A DNA stretch of 16,705 bases, taken from the NCBI GenBank assembly GCA_964535735.1, contig CAZHTM010000046.1, positions 1-16,705 of the forward strand, written 5' to 3'. The DNA comes from J089 sp964535735. GTDB lineage: Bacteria > Fidelibacterota > Marinisomatia > Marinisomatales > J089. Shown here piece after piece: positions 8,178 through 15,090 of the stretch (the first letter of the stretch is position 1; each line of letters opens with the position of its first letter). The notes below the pieces were generated by a model, which worked only from the letters and a program-made list of their open reading frames with translations, ran no database searches and was not told the origin of the DNA. A program made the position numbers and the translations under genes.

Positions 8178-8208
8178 ACGGCTAAAGACTACGCATAGTA
8201 CCGTATGG
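8174..8208 (-). promoter_or_regulatory. Dyad covering the start codon of the glutaredoxin-like gene
   Basis: CCATACGG (8174-8181) and CCGTATGG (8201-8208) are perfect inverted copies 19 bases apart. In the minus-strand RNA the downstream arm contains the ATG of the glutaredoxin-like gene. A small CTA/TAG stem lies inside the loop. It could limit translation or be a protein-binding operator. Confidence 0.5.
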
Positions 8209-8231
8209 GAATCTGTCGGCGGGGAGACACT

Positions 8232-8915
8232 TCACTCATCCGTCAACCACTTAGGGTCTTTAACGTGAAAATACCGTCGGGAATAAACAATTTTTCCTTG
8301 CTGAACAAGATCATTCAATACTGTATTCACCGTTTGGCGTGCTGTGGCGGTTAAATCGGCGATTTCCTGATGGGTCAGGAAAGGGCGTACTCGCCAGCCG
8401 TCCACCATTTTTTTCCCAAACGTTTTAACATAACGCTTTAAAAAGGATTCAATACGTTCTCCAGCATTCTTAAACACCAAATCCTCAATATGCGATTCAA
8501 TTTTCCGAAGTCTGAATCCAATAAATTTATTAACACTCAGGGTGAGGTCAGGATTCGCAGCCAGTAATTCCTGGAACATATCCTTGTTGATGGAACAGAT
8601 CAGGGCATCCTCCACCACTTCAGCAATATTCTCATGGGTATCCTGACCCAACAACGCACTTTCACCAAAAATTTCGCCCGGCCCCAATAATTGAAGGGTC
8701 ATGCTTCGACCATCCTCAGTAACCCGGGAAATTTTAATTTTACCCTCTTTTAAAAAATAAATTGTATCACTGGGTTCATCCGAGAAGTAGATGATCTCTT
8801 TTTTTCCACTCCGAGTCATTTTGGTTTTTTCATTCATGACTTCCATCATCTCCGGTTTCATCCCCTTCAAAAGATTGAAATTTTGGAAATACCAGAGTTT
8901 GGTTTTTTCGGACAT
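8232..8915 (-). CDS. Crp/Fnr family transcriptional regulator
   Basis: A 227-residue regulator with a cyclic-nucleotide-binding-type beta barrel (about 12-125), a long dimer helix (about 126-160) and a C-terminal winged helix-turn-helix with LTHQEIADLTATARQTVNTVLNDL (180-203), the last part being the recognition helix. The barrel has the GEIFGESALLG turn (80-90), but the Arg-Ser pair that holds cAMP phosphate in CRP is missing from the following stretch (NIAEV), so it probably does not bind cAMP. The only cysteine is C107, so there is no FNR-type iron-sulfur cluster. The signal could be another ligand, haem, a redox change or NO, as in diverse members of the family. AAGGA at 8925-8929 lies 9 bases before the ATG. 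As the second gene of the cluster it probably controls its own operon. The 154-bp gap upstream may also hold an internal promoter. Confidence 0.92.
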   Translation of the reverse strand: MSEKTKLWYFQNFNLLKGMKPEMMEVMNEKTKMTRSGKKEIIYFSDEPSDTIYFLKEGKIKISRVTEDGRSMTLQLLGPGEIFGESALLGQDTHENIAEVVEDALICSINKDMFQELLAANPDLTLSVNKFIGFRLRKIESHIEDLVFKNAGERIESFLKRYVKTFGKKMVDGWRVRPFLTHQEIADLTATARQTVNTVLNDLVQQGKIVYSRRYFHVKDPKWLTDE

Positions 8916-9069
8916 AGTCAGTGATCCTTATGTTTTATTCAATCGGAGTGAACATAGAGTTTGAACAAACGGAACCCTTTGCGTAATCGGGAGGAAAAAC
9001 TTAAGGGGTGTGATTGGATGTAGGTTCCCTTTCCCCCGACATTGCTGTTGACTGGGGAAAAGGTTGGAG

Positions 9070-9291
9070 TTACGATTCGTCAGTAATTTCCTTGGTTGAG
9101 ATATACGTGGGTTTGTTTGGCATAAATGCCTCGTGATCCAGGACGGCATAACCGTGCGCATGACGGGTGGGACACGATTCACATGAAGGTTTCCCGGATT
9201 TTTTATGCTGGAGCAATTTCAGCACATCCTCATCCGTCAACTCCTCTTCGCTTTCCACAAACCAGCGCATTGTGATCAAATATTTTTTCAT
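9070..9291 (-). CDS. Small CxxC-containing protein of unknown function
   Basis: A 73-residue protein I do not recognise. The sequence is charged and soluble-looking: a strand-like start (MKKYLITMRWFV), an acidic helix (EEELTDEDVLKLLQH, 15-29), then GKPSCESCPTRHAHGYAV, in which C37, C40, H44 and H46 could make a metal site, and a C-terminal tail. The start is placed at the ATG at 9291; an upstream in-frame TTG at 9300 is possible. The ribosome site is weak (GAGTG). Support for a real gene: length, well-behaved composition, a promoter-like sequence 41-69 bases upstream, and its place as first gene of the minus-strand cluster. An overlapping frame on the same strand (8928-9182) has a low-complexity, Pro-rich product and is less likely. 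Confidence 0.6.
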   Translation of the reverse strand: MKKYLITMRWFVESEEELTDEDVLKLLQHKKSGKPSCESCPTRHAHGYAVLDHEAFMPNKPTYISTKEITDES

Positions 9292-9331
9292 TTCAATCAA
9301 ACACTCACGTTAAATCGATGCAAATCAGGTT

Positions 9332-9360
9332 ATTTTACCAAGAATTTCACTAAGGAACAA
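9332..9360 (-). promoter_or_regulatory. Putative sigma70 promoter of the redox gene cluster
   Basis: On the minus strand, TTGTTC (9355-9360) is followed after exactly 17 bases by TAAAAT (9332-9337), matching TTGACA and TATAAT at 4 of 6 and 5 of 6 bases with ideal spacing. Initiation would fall near 9325, giving a leader of about 35 nt before the 73-residue protein's ATG. Confidence 0.45.
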
Positions 9361-9494
9361 GCTGCTGCTTTTTTGAAAGCCTGCTTGCAGAAATATGTAT
9401 TTTCACCAACAGGACACGCAGGTCTTTATCGGGTCGGGATGACATTCATTTATTGGATATTAATTCACAAATCAAACACCACATTCCTCACCGA

Positions 9495-10343
9495 TTACTG
9501 TCCAATAAGAACCGGTCGTTTTTCCACTTTCAGCAGATGACGAGTCAAGCTACCCAATGCAAAATCAAAGAAACCATGTTTGGAATGGGCACCCACTACA
9601 AAGACGTGGCTAGTGTCTAAGTACTGTTCATCGATGACCTTAATAATCGGTTCATTCGTATACACCTTCGTGATGTGCATGAATCCATGCGCCACCAAAT
9701 AGGCTTCCGCCTGTGACAACAAATGATTTCCGGTTTTTTCGTCATGATTGGAGGTAAGCAGCGTGATATTCATCATTTCTGGCATGGCCAATTGGGCAAA
9801 CCGTTGTAGCGCGCGACCAGAGGGGAAACTGCCATCGAAAGCGATACAAACATTAATTTTATTCACCATCGGGTTCGGGAGTATTAACTCCTTCGGCACT
9901 GCGTAAATGGGAGTAATGGAATTGTCCAGTATATTTTCTAATGAATCTCCGTCACCAGATTGGGATTCGAAGTGGAAAAATGTCTTCATGCCAATCAGAA
10001 CCGCATCATAATAATTGGATTCCTCTATAATCATGGCGCTGGGACTGCCCTGAACATGAGCTTCCTGATGGCGAACACCCGCAGCGGTGCAAATCTGGCG
10101 AAATTTTTCCAGCAACGCATCAATACGCTGGCGAGCTTCCGCCTCTTTCTGGGCTTCCAGTTTGTCTGCAAAATACAAGCCGCCCAACGGTACCGGCCCG
10201 ATAGATTTCTCGATCCCCGGGATATCCAGGATTACCATTCCGGTTAATTCGGCGTCTAATCGTTTGGCCATAAGGCATCCCAATTGGATGGCATTTTCGG
10301 TATAAGGACTGGGATCTAGAGGAATTAATATGCGTTTTAACAT
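9495..10343 (-). CDS. Tandem-domain universal stress protein
   Basis: A 282-residue cytosolic protein with two UspA folds (about 1-150 and 163-282). Domain 1 starts KRILIPLD with D10 and ends PIYAVP; its ATP loop is degenerate. Domain 2 starts NVCIAFDGS with D170 and ends with VVGAHSKHGFFDFALGS (249-265), close to the family's nucleotide loop (G-2x-G-9x-G-S/T) except that the second Gly is Ser254; only this domain may bind nucleotide. Such proteins modulate survival under starvation, hypoxia or oxidative stress through undefined partners. AAAGGAG sits 5 bases before the ATG, a good ribosome site. It lies upstream of the redox cluster in the same orientation with a ~190-bp gap containing the likely cluster promoter, so it is probably a separate transcript. 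It is divergent from the AlkD gene. Confidence 0.9.
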   Translation of the reverse strand: MLKRILIPLDPSPYTENAIQLGCLMAKRLDAELTGMVILDIPGIEKSIGPVPLGGLYFADKLEAQKEAEARQRIDALLEKFRQICTAAGVRHQEAHVQGSPSAMIIEESNYYDAVLIGMKTFFHFESQSGDGDSLENILDNSITPIYAVPKELILPNPMVNKINVCIAFDGSFPSGRALQRFAQLAMPEMMNITLLTSNHDEKTGNHLLSQAEAYLVAHGFMHITKVYTNEPIIKVIDEQYLDTSHVFVVGAHSKHGFFDFALGSLTRHLLKVEKRPVLIGQ

Positions 10344-10577
10344 GTGACTCCTTTAACCTTTATGTAAATTGTGCAGAAACCTAAGAATAGAAAAATTACA
10401 CAATGAGACGGATAGCCGATATCTTTTTTTATTTCCCCAGCCTGCACTTCGTTAAATTTTGTTTAATGAATAGTTCCAAACCCGGGCAACTTAATTCTGT
10501 CGGACATGCACCTCGACCGATCCTTTTCCGTACGAAGATTATCGCTCAGAAATACTAGTAAGATATCAGGAAATATC

Positions 10578-11285
10578 ATGGTGATTGAAGACATTAAACA
10601 GCAACTTAAGGCCTTGGCGGACCCAAAACGGGCGGCGAATTTGCAACGCTTTTTCAAAACCGGTCCCGGAGAATATGGCGAAGGGGATCGTTTCCTGGGG
10701 ATTCGAGTTCCAGTATTACGACAGGTAGCCAAACGATCGCCTTTACCGGATTTAAAGGGTTTGGAGGGATTAATCACCTCTCCGATTCATGAGGAACGGT
10801 TTGTTGCGCTCCTATTGTTGATTCAAATCTATCGAAAAGGCGACACCAATGTACAGAAACAGGTTTATCGCTATTACCTGGATCACACTCGTTATATCAA
10901 TAATTGGGATTTGGTAGATTGTTCGGCGGAGCATATCGTGGGTGCCTGGCTCTGGAACCGGGACCGCGCGCCCCTGTATTCCCTGGTGAAATCCAACGTG
11001 CTTTGGGAACGTCGTATCGCCATTCTGTCCACATTTCATTTCATCAAGCGACAGGATTTTTCCACCACTCTTGATATTGCTGAACAACTGTTGACAGATC
11101 GAGAGGATTTGATTCACAAAGCCGTGGGCTGGATGCTGCGGGAAATTGGCAATCGTTCCCGGAATACCGAAGAAGCATTTTTACGTGTACATTGTCGCAC
11201 CATGCCACGAACTACATTGCGCTACGCGATTGAAAAATTTCCGGAAGAACACCGTCAGGCTTACTTAAAAGGAAAGCTATCTTAA
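10578..11285 (+). CDS. AlkD-like DNA alkylation repair glycosylase
   Basis: A 235-residue all-helical HEAT-repeat protein of the DNA alkylation repair family, which excises positively charged alkyl bases such as 7-methylguanine and 3-methyladenine. Family signatures: GIRVPVLRQVAK (41-52), NNWDLVD (108-114), WERRIAILST (143-152) and HKAVGWMLREIG (180-191). W110 and D114 keep the spacing of the catalytic Trp/Asp of Bacillus AlkD, and W185 corresponds to its second base-stacking Trp, so the enzyme is probably active. The frame extends back to 10506, but the start at 10578 is chosen because AGGA (10568-10571) lies 6 bases before it and the extra N-terminus is not family-like. hypA follows after 67 bp on the same strand; the functions are unrelated, so any co-transcription is probably incidental. 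Confidence 0.9.
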   Translation: MVIEDIKQQLKALADPKRAANLQRFFKTGPGEYGEGDRFLGIRVPVLRQVAKRSPLPDLKGLEGLITSPIHEERFVALLLLIQIYRKGDTNVQKQVYRYYLDHTRYINNWDLVDCSAEHIVGAWLWNRDRAPLYSLVKSNVLWERRIAILSTFHFIKRQDFSTTLDIAEQLLTDREDLIHKAVGWMLREIGNRSRNTEEAFLRVHCRTMPRTTLRYAIEKFPEEHRQAYLKGKLS

Positions 11286-11352
11286 TTTTGAAAATCACTT
11301 TAGCTGTACAGTGCTTATCCTGTAATTTGATTTATTCCCATGGAGAATTACC

Positions 11353-11694
11353 ATGCATGAAATGTCTATAGCCATGAGTTTATGCGACCTGGCATCCCGG
11401 GAGGCGGAAAAAGCCGGTGCTACCCAAGTAAATGAAGTAGAGATCGAGGTAGGCGATTTAGCGGGTGTCCTGATAGGGTCCTTGGAATTTTGTTTCGAAG
11501 CCGCCACCAAATCCACACTATTGGAAGGCGCGCGTTTAAAAGTGATTCGGGTTCCGGCGGAAGGAATCTGCCAAGACTGTGGAAACCAATTTCGACTCAA
11601 AGAAATGTTTGCCCGATGCCCTCAATGCGATAGTTTCAGGGTGCGTATCGACCAGGGAAAAGATTTACGAATACGATCCATAAATGTGGATTAA
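11353..11694 (+). CDS. hypA: Hydrogenase maturation nickel metallochaperone HypA
   Basis: A 113-residue HypA. The protein starts MHEMS, with H2 in the nickel-binding N-terminus. The zinc ribbon is C73-QD-C76 and C89-PQ-C92. It receives nickel and, with HypB, delivers it to the large subunit of [NiFe] hydrogenase. GGAG (11342-11345) is 7 bases before the ATG. It is the first gene of the hyp cluster and precedes hypB by 15 bp. The 67 bp upstream contain only a weak promoter-like match, so transcription might also come from the AlkD gene. Confidence 0.96.
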   Translation: MHEMSIAMSLCDLASREAEKAGATQVNEVEIEVGDLAGVLIGSLEFCFEAATKSTLLEGARLKVIRVPAEGICQDCGNQFRLKEMFARCPQCDSFRVRIDQGKDLRIRSINVD

Positions 11695-11709
11695 CCAAGG
11701 AGATTAGCC

Positions 11710-12477
11710 ATGTGTGATACCTGCGGATGTGGACAACCTGATGGGACCGTCACCATCAAACGCCCAGGACAAACCGAACCTGACCCTAAAAATCATCATC
11801 ACCATGATCATCATGGCCATGACCATCCTCATAGCCGGACCATCCAGGTAGAGACAGATATCTTAGCGGAGAATAATCTCCGGGCCGAGCGAAACCGGGG
11901 TTATCTGGAAGCTAAACACATTTTGGCCCTCAATCTGGTGAGTTCGCCCGGCTCAGGAAAAACCACCATCGTCGAAGAAACGATTCGCCGCTTAACACCG
12001 GATATCCCGGTGACGGTCATCGAAGGAGACCAACAATCCATGCAGGATGCGAATCGGATAGACGCCACCGGCGTCCCGGTAGTGCAGGTTAATACAGGTA
12101 CCGGCTGCCATTTGGATGCGGACATGATTCATCGATCACTTCACGAATTAAATCCGCCGGAACATTCCCTGTTGATCATCGAAAATGTGGGCAACTTGGT
12201 GTGCCCCGCCCTCTTTGATTTGGGGGAAGCCCACAAGGTTGTGATCATCAGCGTCACCGAGGGGGACGATAAACCCCATAAATATCCCACCATGTTTGAT
12301 GCCGCCGACTTCTGCATCATCAATAAAACTGATTTACTCCCATATGTGGATTTCGACCTTGATCGTTGTAAACACTACGCTCTAGAGGTCAATCACCATT
12401 TGGAATTTTTTGAAATGTCCGCCAAAACCGGGGATGGAATTGAGACCTGGATTACCTGGTTAAAATCGCAGATTTAA
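11710..12477 (+). CDS. hypB: Hydrogenase maturation GTPase HypB with His-rich nickel segment
   Basis: A 255-residue SIMIBI-class GTPase that powers nickel insertion into [NiFe] hydrogenase. The N-terminus has CDTCGCG (C2, C5, C7), the high-affinity nickel motif. A His-rich segment at 29-41 holds nine His in 13 residues, suggesting nickel storage as well as delivery. The GTPase core shows Walker A SSPGSGKTT (78-86), EGDQQS (105-110), ENVGNLVCPA (158-167) and NKTD (205-208). The G-domain metal ligands expected for the family are C133-H134 and C165. AAGGAG at 11697-11702 precedes the ATG by 7 bases. Tightly spaced with hypA and hypF. All motifs needed for activity are intact. Confidence 0.96.
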   Translation: MCDTCGCGQPDGTVTIKRPGQTEPDPKNHHHHDHHGHDHPHSRTIQVETDILAENNLRAERNRGYLEAKHILALNLVSSPGSGKTTIVEETIRRLTPDIPVTVIEGDQQSMQDANRIDATGVPVVQVNTGTGCHLDADMIHRSLHELNPPEHSLLIIENVGNLVCPALFDLGEAHKVVIISVTEGDDKPHKYPTMFDAADFCIINKTDLLPYVDFDLDRCKHYALEVNHHLEFFEMSAKTGDGIETWITWLKSQI

Positions 12478-12486
12478 ATCCAACCA

Positions 12487-14769
12487 GTGACCACGCCCAA
12501 TCCAGACCTTCAGCGTCTGCACCTTCAGGTGAATGGTATTGTCCAAGGGGTGGGGTTTCGTCCTTTTGTTTATAATTTAGCCACTGAATTAGGTTTGGTA
12601 GGTTGGGTTACGAACACATCTTCCGGTGTGGACATTGAAATCGAAGGTCAGCTCTCCCCCCTGCGCCAGTTCCGGGATAGATTGGAACATGACGCACCCC
12701 CTCTGTCCCTGATCGCATCTATTGATGCGGTCGCCATTCCTCCACTGGGAGAATCAGAATTCAGGATTCAACCGTCTGATCGGTCCCAGGCCGTCCGGAC
12801 CCTCATCTCACCTGATGCGGCGATCTGTCCCGATTGTCTCCGGGAAATGAACGATCCCCAGGACCGCCGATATCATTACCCGTTTATTAATTGCACCAAT
12901 TGCGGTCCCCGATACACCATCATCCGCTCTATTCCCTACGACCGGCCTTACACCACCATGGCCGTCTTCACAATGTGTCCCAATTGCCAGGCAGAGTATG
13001 AAGAGCCTCATGATCGGCGTTTCCATGCCCAGCCCAATGCTTGTCCGGTCTGCGGCCCCCAACTGGACTTGTGGGACGCTCAGGGACAAAAGCTTAATGT
13101 TCCCGATCCCATCGAGGAAACCATGTCCCTTATCCGCGCAGGAAAGATTGTGGCTATTAAAGGATTAGGAGGCTTTCATCTGGCGGTGGATGCTGGAAAT
13201 GACCGGGCTGTCCGGGAACTGCGACGTAGGAAAGGTCGGGATGAAAAGCCGTTTGCCCTCATGGCCCGGGATGTCTCTATCGTTCGGGAGCTTTGCCACC
13301 TGACCGATGCAGAGGAGCGCTTCCTCACATCGCCCCGGGCGCCGATTCTTCTGCTGCGCCATCACGGATCTGATCGGGTCGCCCTTTCCGTGGCCCCCGG
13401 GAACGATCGTTTGGGCGTGATGCTCCCCTATACACCTCTGCATCATCTATTGTTGGCCCATGATCCGCCCGTGCTGGTGATGACCAGCGCCAATCTCAGT
13501 GAAGAGCCTATTTGCATTGATAATCAGGAAGCGGTGTCCCGACTGAACGGAATTGCCGACGCTTTCCTGGTTCACAACCGTGATATTTATCTCCGGTCTG
13601 ACGATTCAGTGTGGATTTTCCTGGGGGAAAAAGCGCGACCTATCCGTCGAAGCCGGGGATTTGTTCCACAACCCATCTTTGTCCGTGGAACGGGCCCGGT
13701 AGTCCTGGGTGTGGGTGCCGAATTAAAAAACACCGTATGTCTTTTAACCGAAAATCAGGCCATTTTGAGTCAGCATATCGGTGATTTAAAAAATCTGGAG
13801 GCTCTCACGTTTTTTGAAAAAACCATCGCTCACCTTGAAACCCTTTTTGAGGTGCGACCGGAGGTGGTGGTGGCGGACAGGCATCCTCAATATTTATCCA
13901 CACAATGGGCTCGGCGACAGACCGATATACCGGTCATCAACATGCAGCACCATCATACGCACCTGGCGGCTCTGTTGGCGGAACATCAGTGGACGGAGCC
14001 GGTCATCGGCGTAATTCTGGATGGGACGGGATTGGGTACGGATGGCCAAATCTGGGGAGGAGAAGTTCTGGTGGGAACCATCGGAGATGTACGTCGAATG
14101 GCCCATCTGGAACCTATGCCTCTTCCCGGCGGTGATGGAGCCATCAAACATCCCTGGCGTATCGCCGTGGCCTATCTTGCACAGACGTTTGGCGCATCGA
14201 TTCCCGATCTGCCCTTCCTTCGTAATCACAGTGTGGGGCCGATCCTGGAAATGGTGGAGAAGTCGGTGAATACGCCGTTAACTACCAGTTGCGGCCGACT
14301 GTTTGACGCCGTGGCGGCTCTCACCGGAGGATGCCAAACCATCCGGTATGAAGCCCAGGCCGCCATCGAATTCATGCAAATCGGGGAATCGGTGTCCGAA
14401 TCAATCTACCGTCCCGAACTTCAAGCCCAAAATGGTGTCTGGACGATTTCTGTTCGATCGCTGATTCAGTCTGTTGTCCGGGACATCCGGGCTGGACGAT
14501 CCCCGGCTGTCATTAGCGGACGCTTTCACCGGTTTATTCTGGACGCTTACCTAGCGGTGGTTCAGGCCATCTCCCAAGAGACAGGGATTAAAACCATAGG
14601 GTTTAGCGGCGGTGTATTTCAAAACCAAATTCTTCTGGAAGCCATGGTTCCGGCCTTTGAACGGCATGGCTTTCAGGTTCTAACCCATGAACAAGTGCCA
14701 TGCAATGATGGGGGCTTGGCTTTGGGCCAGGCTATGTATGGAAGAATGCGCCACATTTCATCCGGATAG
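12487..14769 (+). CDS. hypF: Carbamoyltransferase HypF (cyanide ligand synthesis)
   Basis: A 760-residue HypF, normal full length, which turns carbamoyl phosphate into a thiocarbamate on HypE, the precursor of the CN ligands. Domains in order: acylphosphatase (about 9-95; VQGVGFRPFV with R25, and N43), two zinc fingers (C114/C117/C136/C139 and C164/C167/C186/C189), a YrdC-like domain (about 205-390, with KGLGGFHLAVDA and SANLSEEP), and a Kae1-like C-terminal domain (about 405-755, with the metal-site HHHTH at 488-492, DGTGLGTDG 512-520, and GFSGGVFQN). The start is GTG at 12487, the only start codon between the hypB stop (in the same frame, 9 bp before) and the acylphosphatase domain. No ribosome site is evident, so translation may depend on coupling to hypB. 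The partner gene hypE is not in the window. Confidence 0.96.
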   Translation: MTTPNPDLQRLHLQVNGIVQGVGFRPFVYNLATELGLVGWVTNTSSGVDIEIEGQLSPLRQFRDRLEHDAPPLSLIASIDAVAIPPLGESEFRIQPSDRSQAVRTLISPDAAICPDCLREMNDPQDRRYHYPFINCTNCGPRYTIIRSIPYDRPYTTMAVFTMCPNCQAEYEEPHDRRFHAQPNACPVCGPQLDLWDAQGQKLNVPDPIEETMSLIRAGKIVAIKGLGGFHLAVDAGNDRAVRELRRRKGRDEKPFALMARDVSIVRELCHLTDAEERFLTSPRAPILLLRHHGSDRVALSVAPGNDRLGVMLPYTPLHHLLLAHDPPVLVMTSANLSEEPICIDNQEAVSRLNGIADAFLVHNRDIYLRSDDSVWIFLGEKARPIRRSRGFVPQPIFVRGTGPVVLGVGAELKNTVCLLTENQAILSQHIGDLKNLEALTFFEKTIAHLETLFEVRPEVVVADRHPQYLSTQWARRQTDIPVINMQHHHTHLAALLAEHQWTEPVIGVILDGTGLGTDGQIWGGEVLVGTIGDVRRMAHLEPMPLPGGDGAIKHPWRIAVAYLAQTFGASIPDLPFLRNHSVGPILEMVEKSVNTPLTTSCGRLFDAVAALTGGCQTIRYEAQAAIEFMQIGESVSESIYRPELQAQNGVWTISVRSLIQSVVRDIRAGRSPAVISGRFHRFILDAYLAVVQAISQETGIKTIGFSGGVFQNQILLEAMVPAFERHGFQVLTHEQVPCNDGGLALGQAMYGRMRHISSG

Positions 14770-14814
14770 GTTAACTTTGTTCTTTCCAAACCAAAGGGTA
14801 GAAAGGAAAAACCC

Positions 14815-15090
14815 ATGTGTCTAGCTATTCCAGGAAAAGTTATAGAAATCTTCGATGAAGGCGGTCTCAAAATGGGCCACATTGATTATTCCGGGACGGT
14901 GAGTAAAGCGTGCCTGGAGTATGTACCGGATATTTCCGTGGGACAATATACCCTGGTCCATGCCGGTTTTGCCCTATCGATTCTTGATGAAGAGGAAGCA
15001 AAAAAATCCCTGGAAGCATGGCAGGAATTGGAAGACATTATTCAAATGGATGAGCCGAAGGAATCACTTCGGAAATCGTACCGGTCATGA
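14815..15090 (+). CDS. hypC: Hydrogenase maturation chaperone HypC
   Basis: A 91-residue HypC of the HypC/HupF family. It starts MCLAIPGKV; C2 binds the iron centre after Met removal. The conserved YTLVHAGFA (45-53, H49) follows. It forms a complex with HypD and carries the Fe(CN)2CO unit to the hydrogenase large subunit. AAAGGA at 14802-14807 lies 7 bases before the ATG. It follows hypF by 45 bp and overlaps hypD by 4 bp (ATGA), indicating coupled synthesis with its partner. Confidence 0.96.
   Translation: MCLAIPGKVIEIFDEGGLKMGHIDYSGTVSKACLEYVPDISVGQYTLVHAGFALSILDEEEAKKSLEAWQELEDIIQMDEPKESLRKSYRS

Noticed and set aside
8175..8234. Possible readthrough or recoding of the regulator's TGA into the glutaredoxin frame
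   Set aside because: The two genes do share a frame with no other stop between, but there is a proper ATG, and nothing supports recoding such as a selenocysteine-type structure or a conserved fused product.
8928..9182. 84-residue minus-strand open frame before the Crp/Fnr gene
   Set aside because: Overlaps the better 73-residue gene in another frame, and its Pro/Arg/Ser-rich product looks like a chance reading.
9205..9540. 111-residue plus-strand open frame
   Set aside because: Antisense to the small CxxC gene and the end of the stress protein gene, no ribosome site, no recognisable family.
11288..11326. Promoter for hypA (TTGAAA or TTTAGC with TGTAAT)
   Set aside because: Only weak hexamers with poor pairing; no sigma54 or FNR-type site could be seen either.
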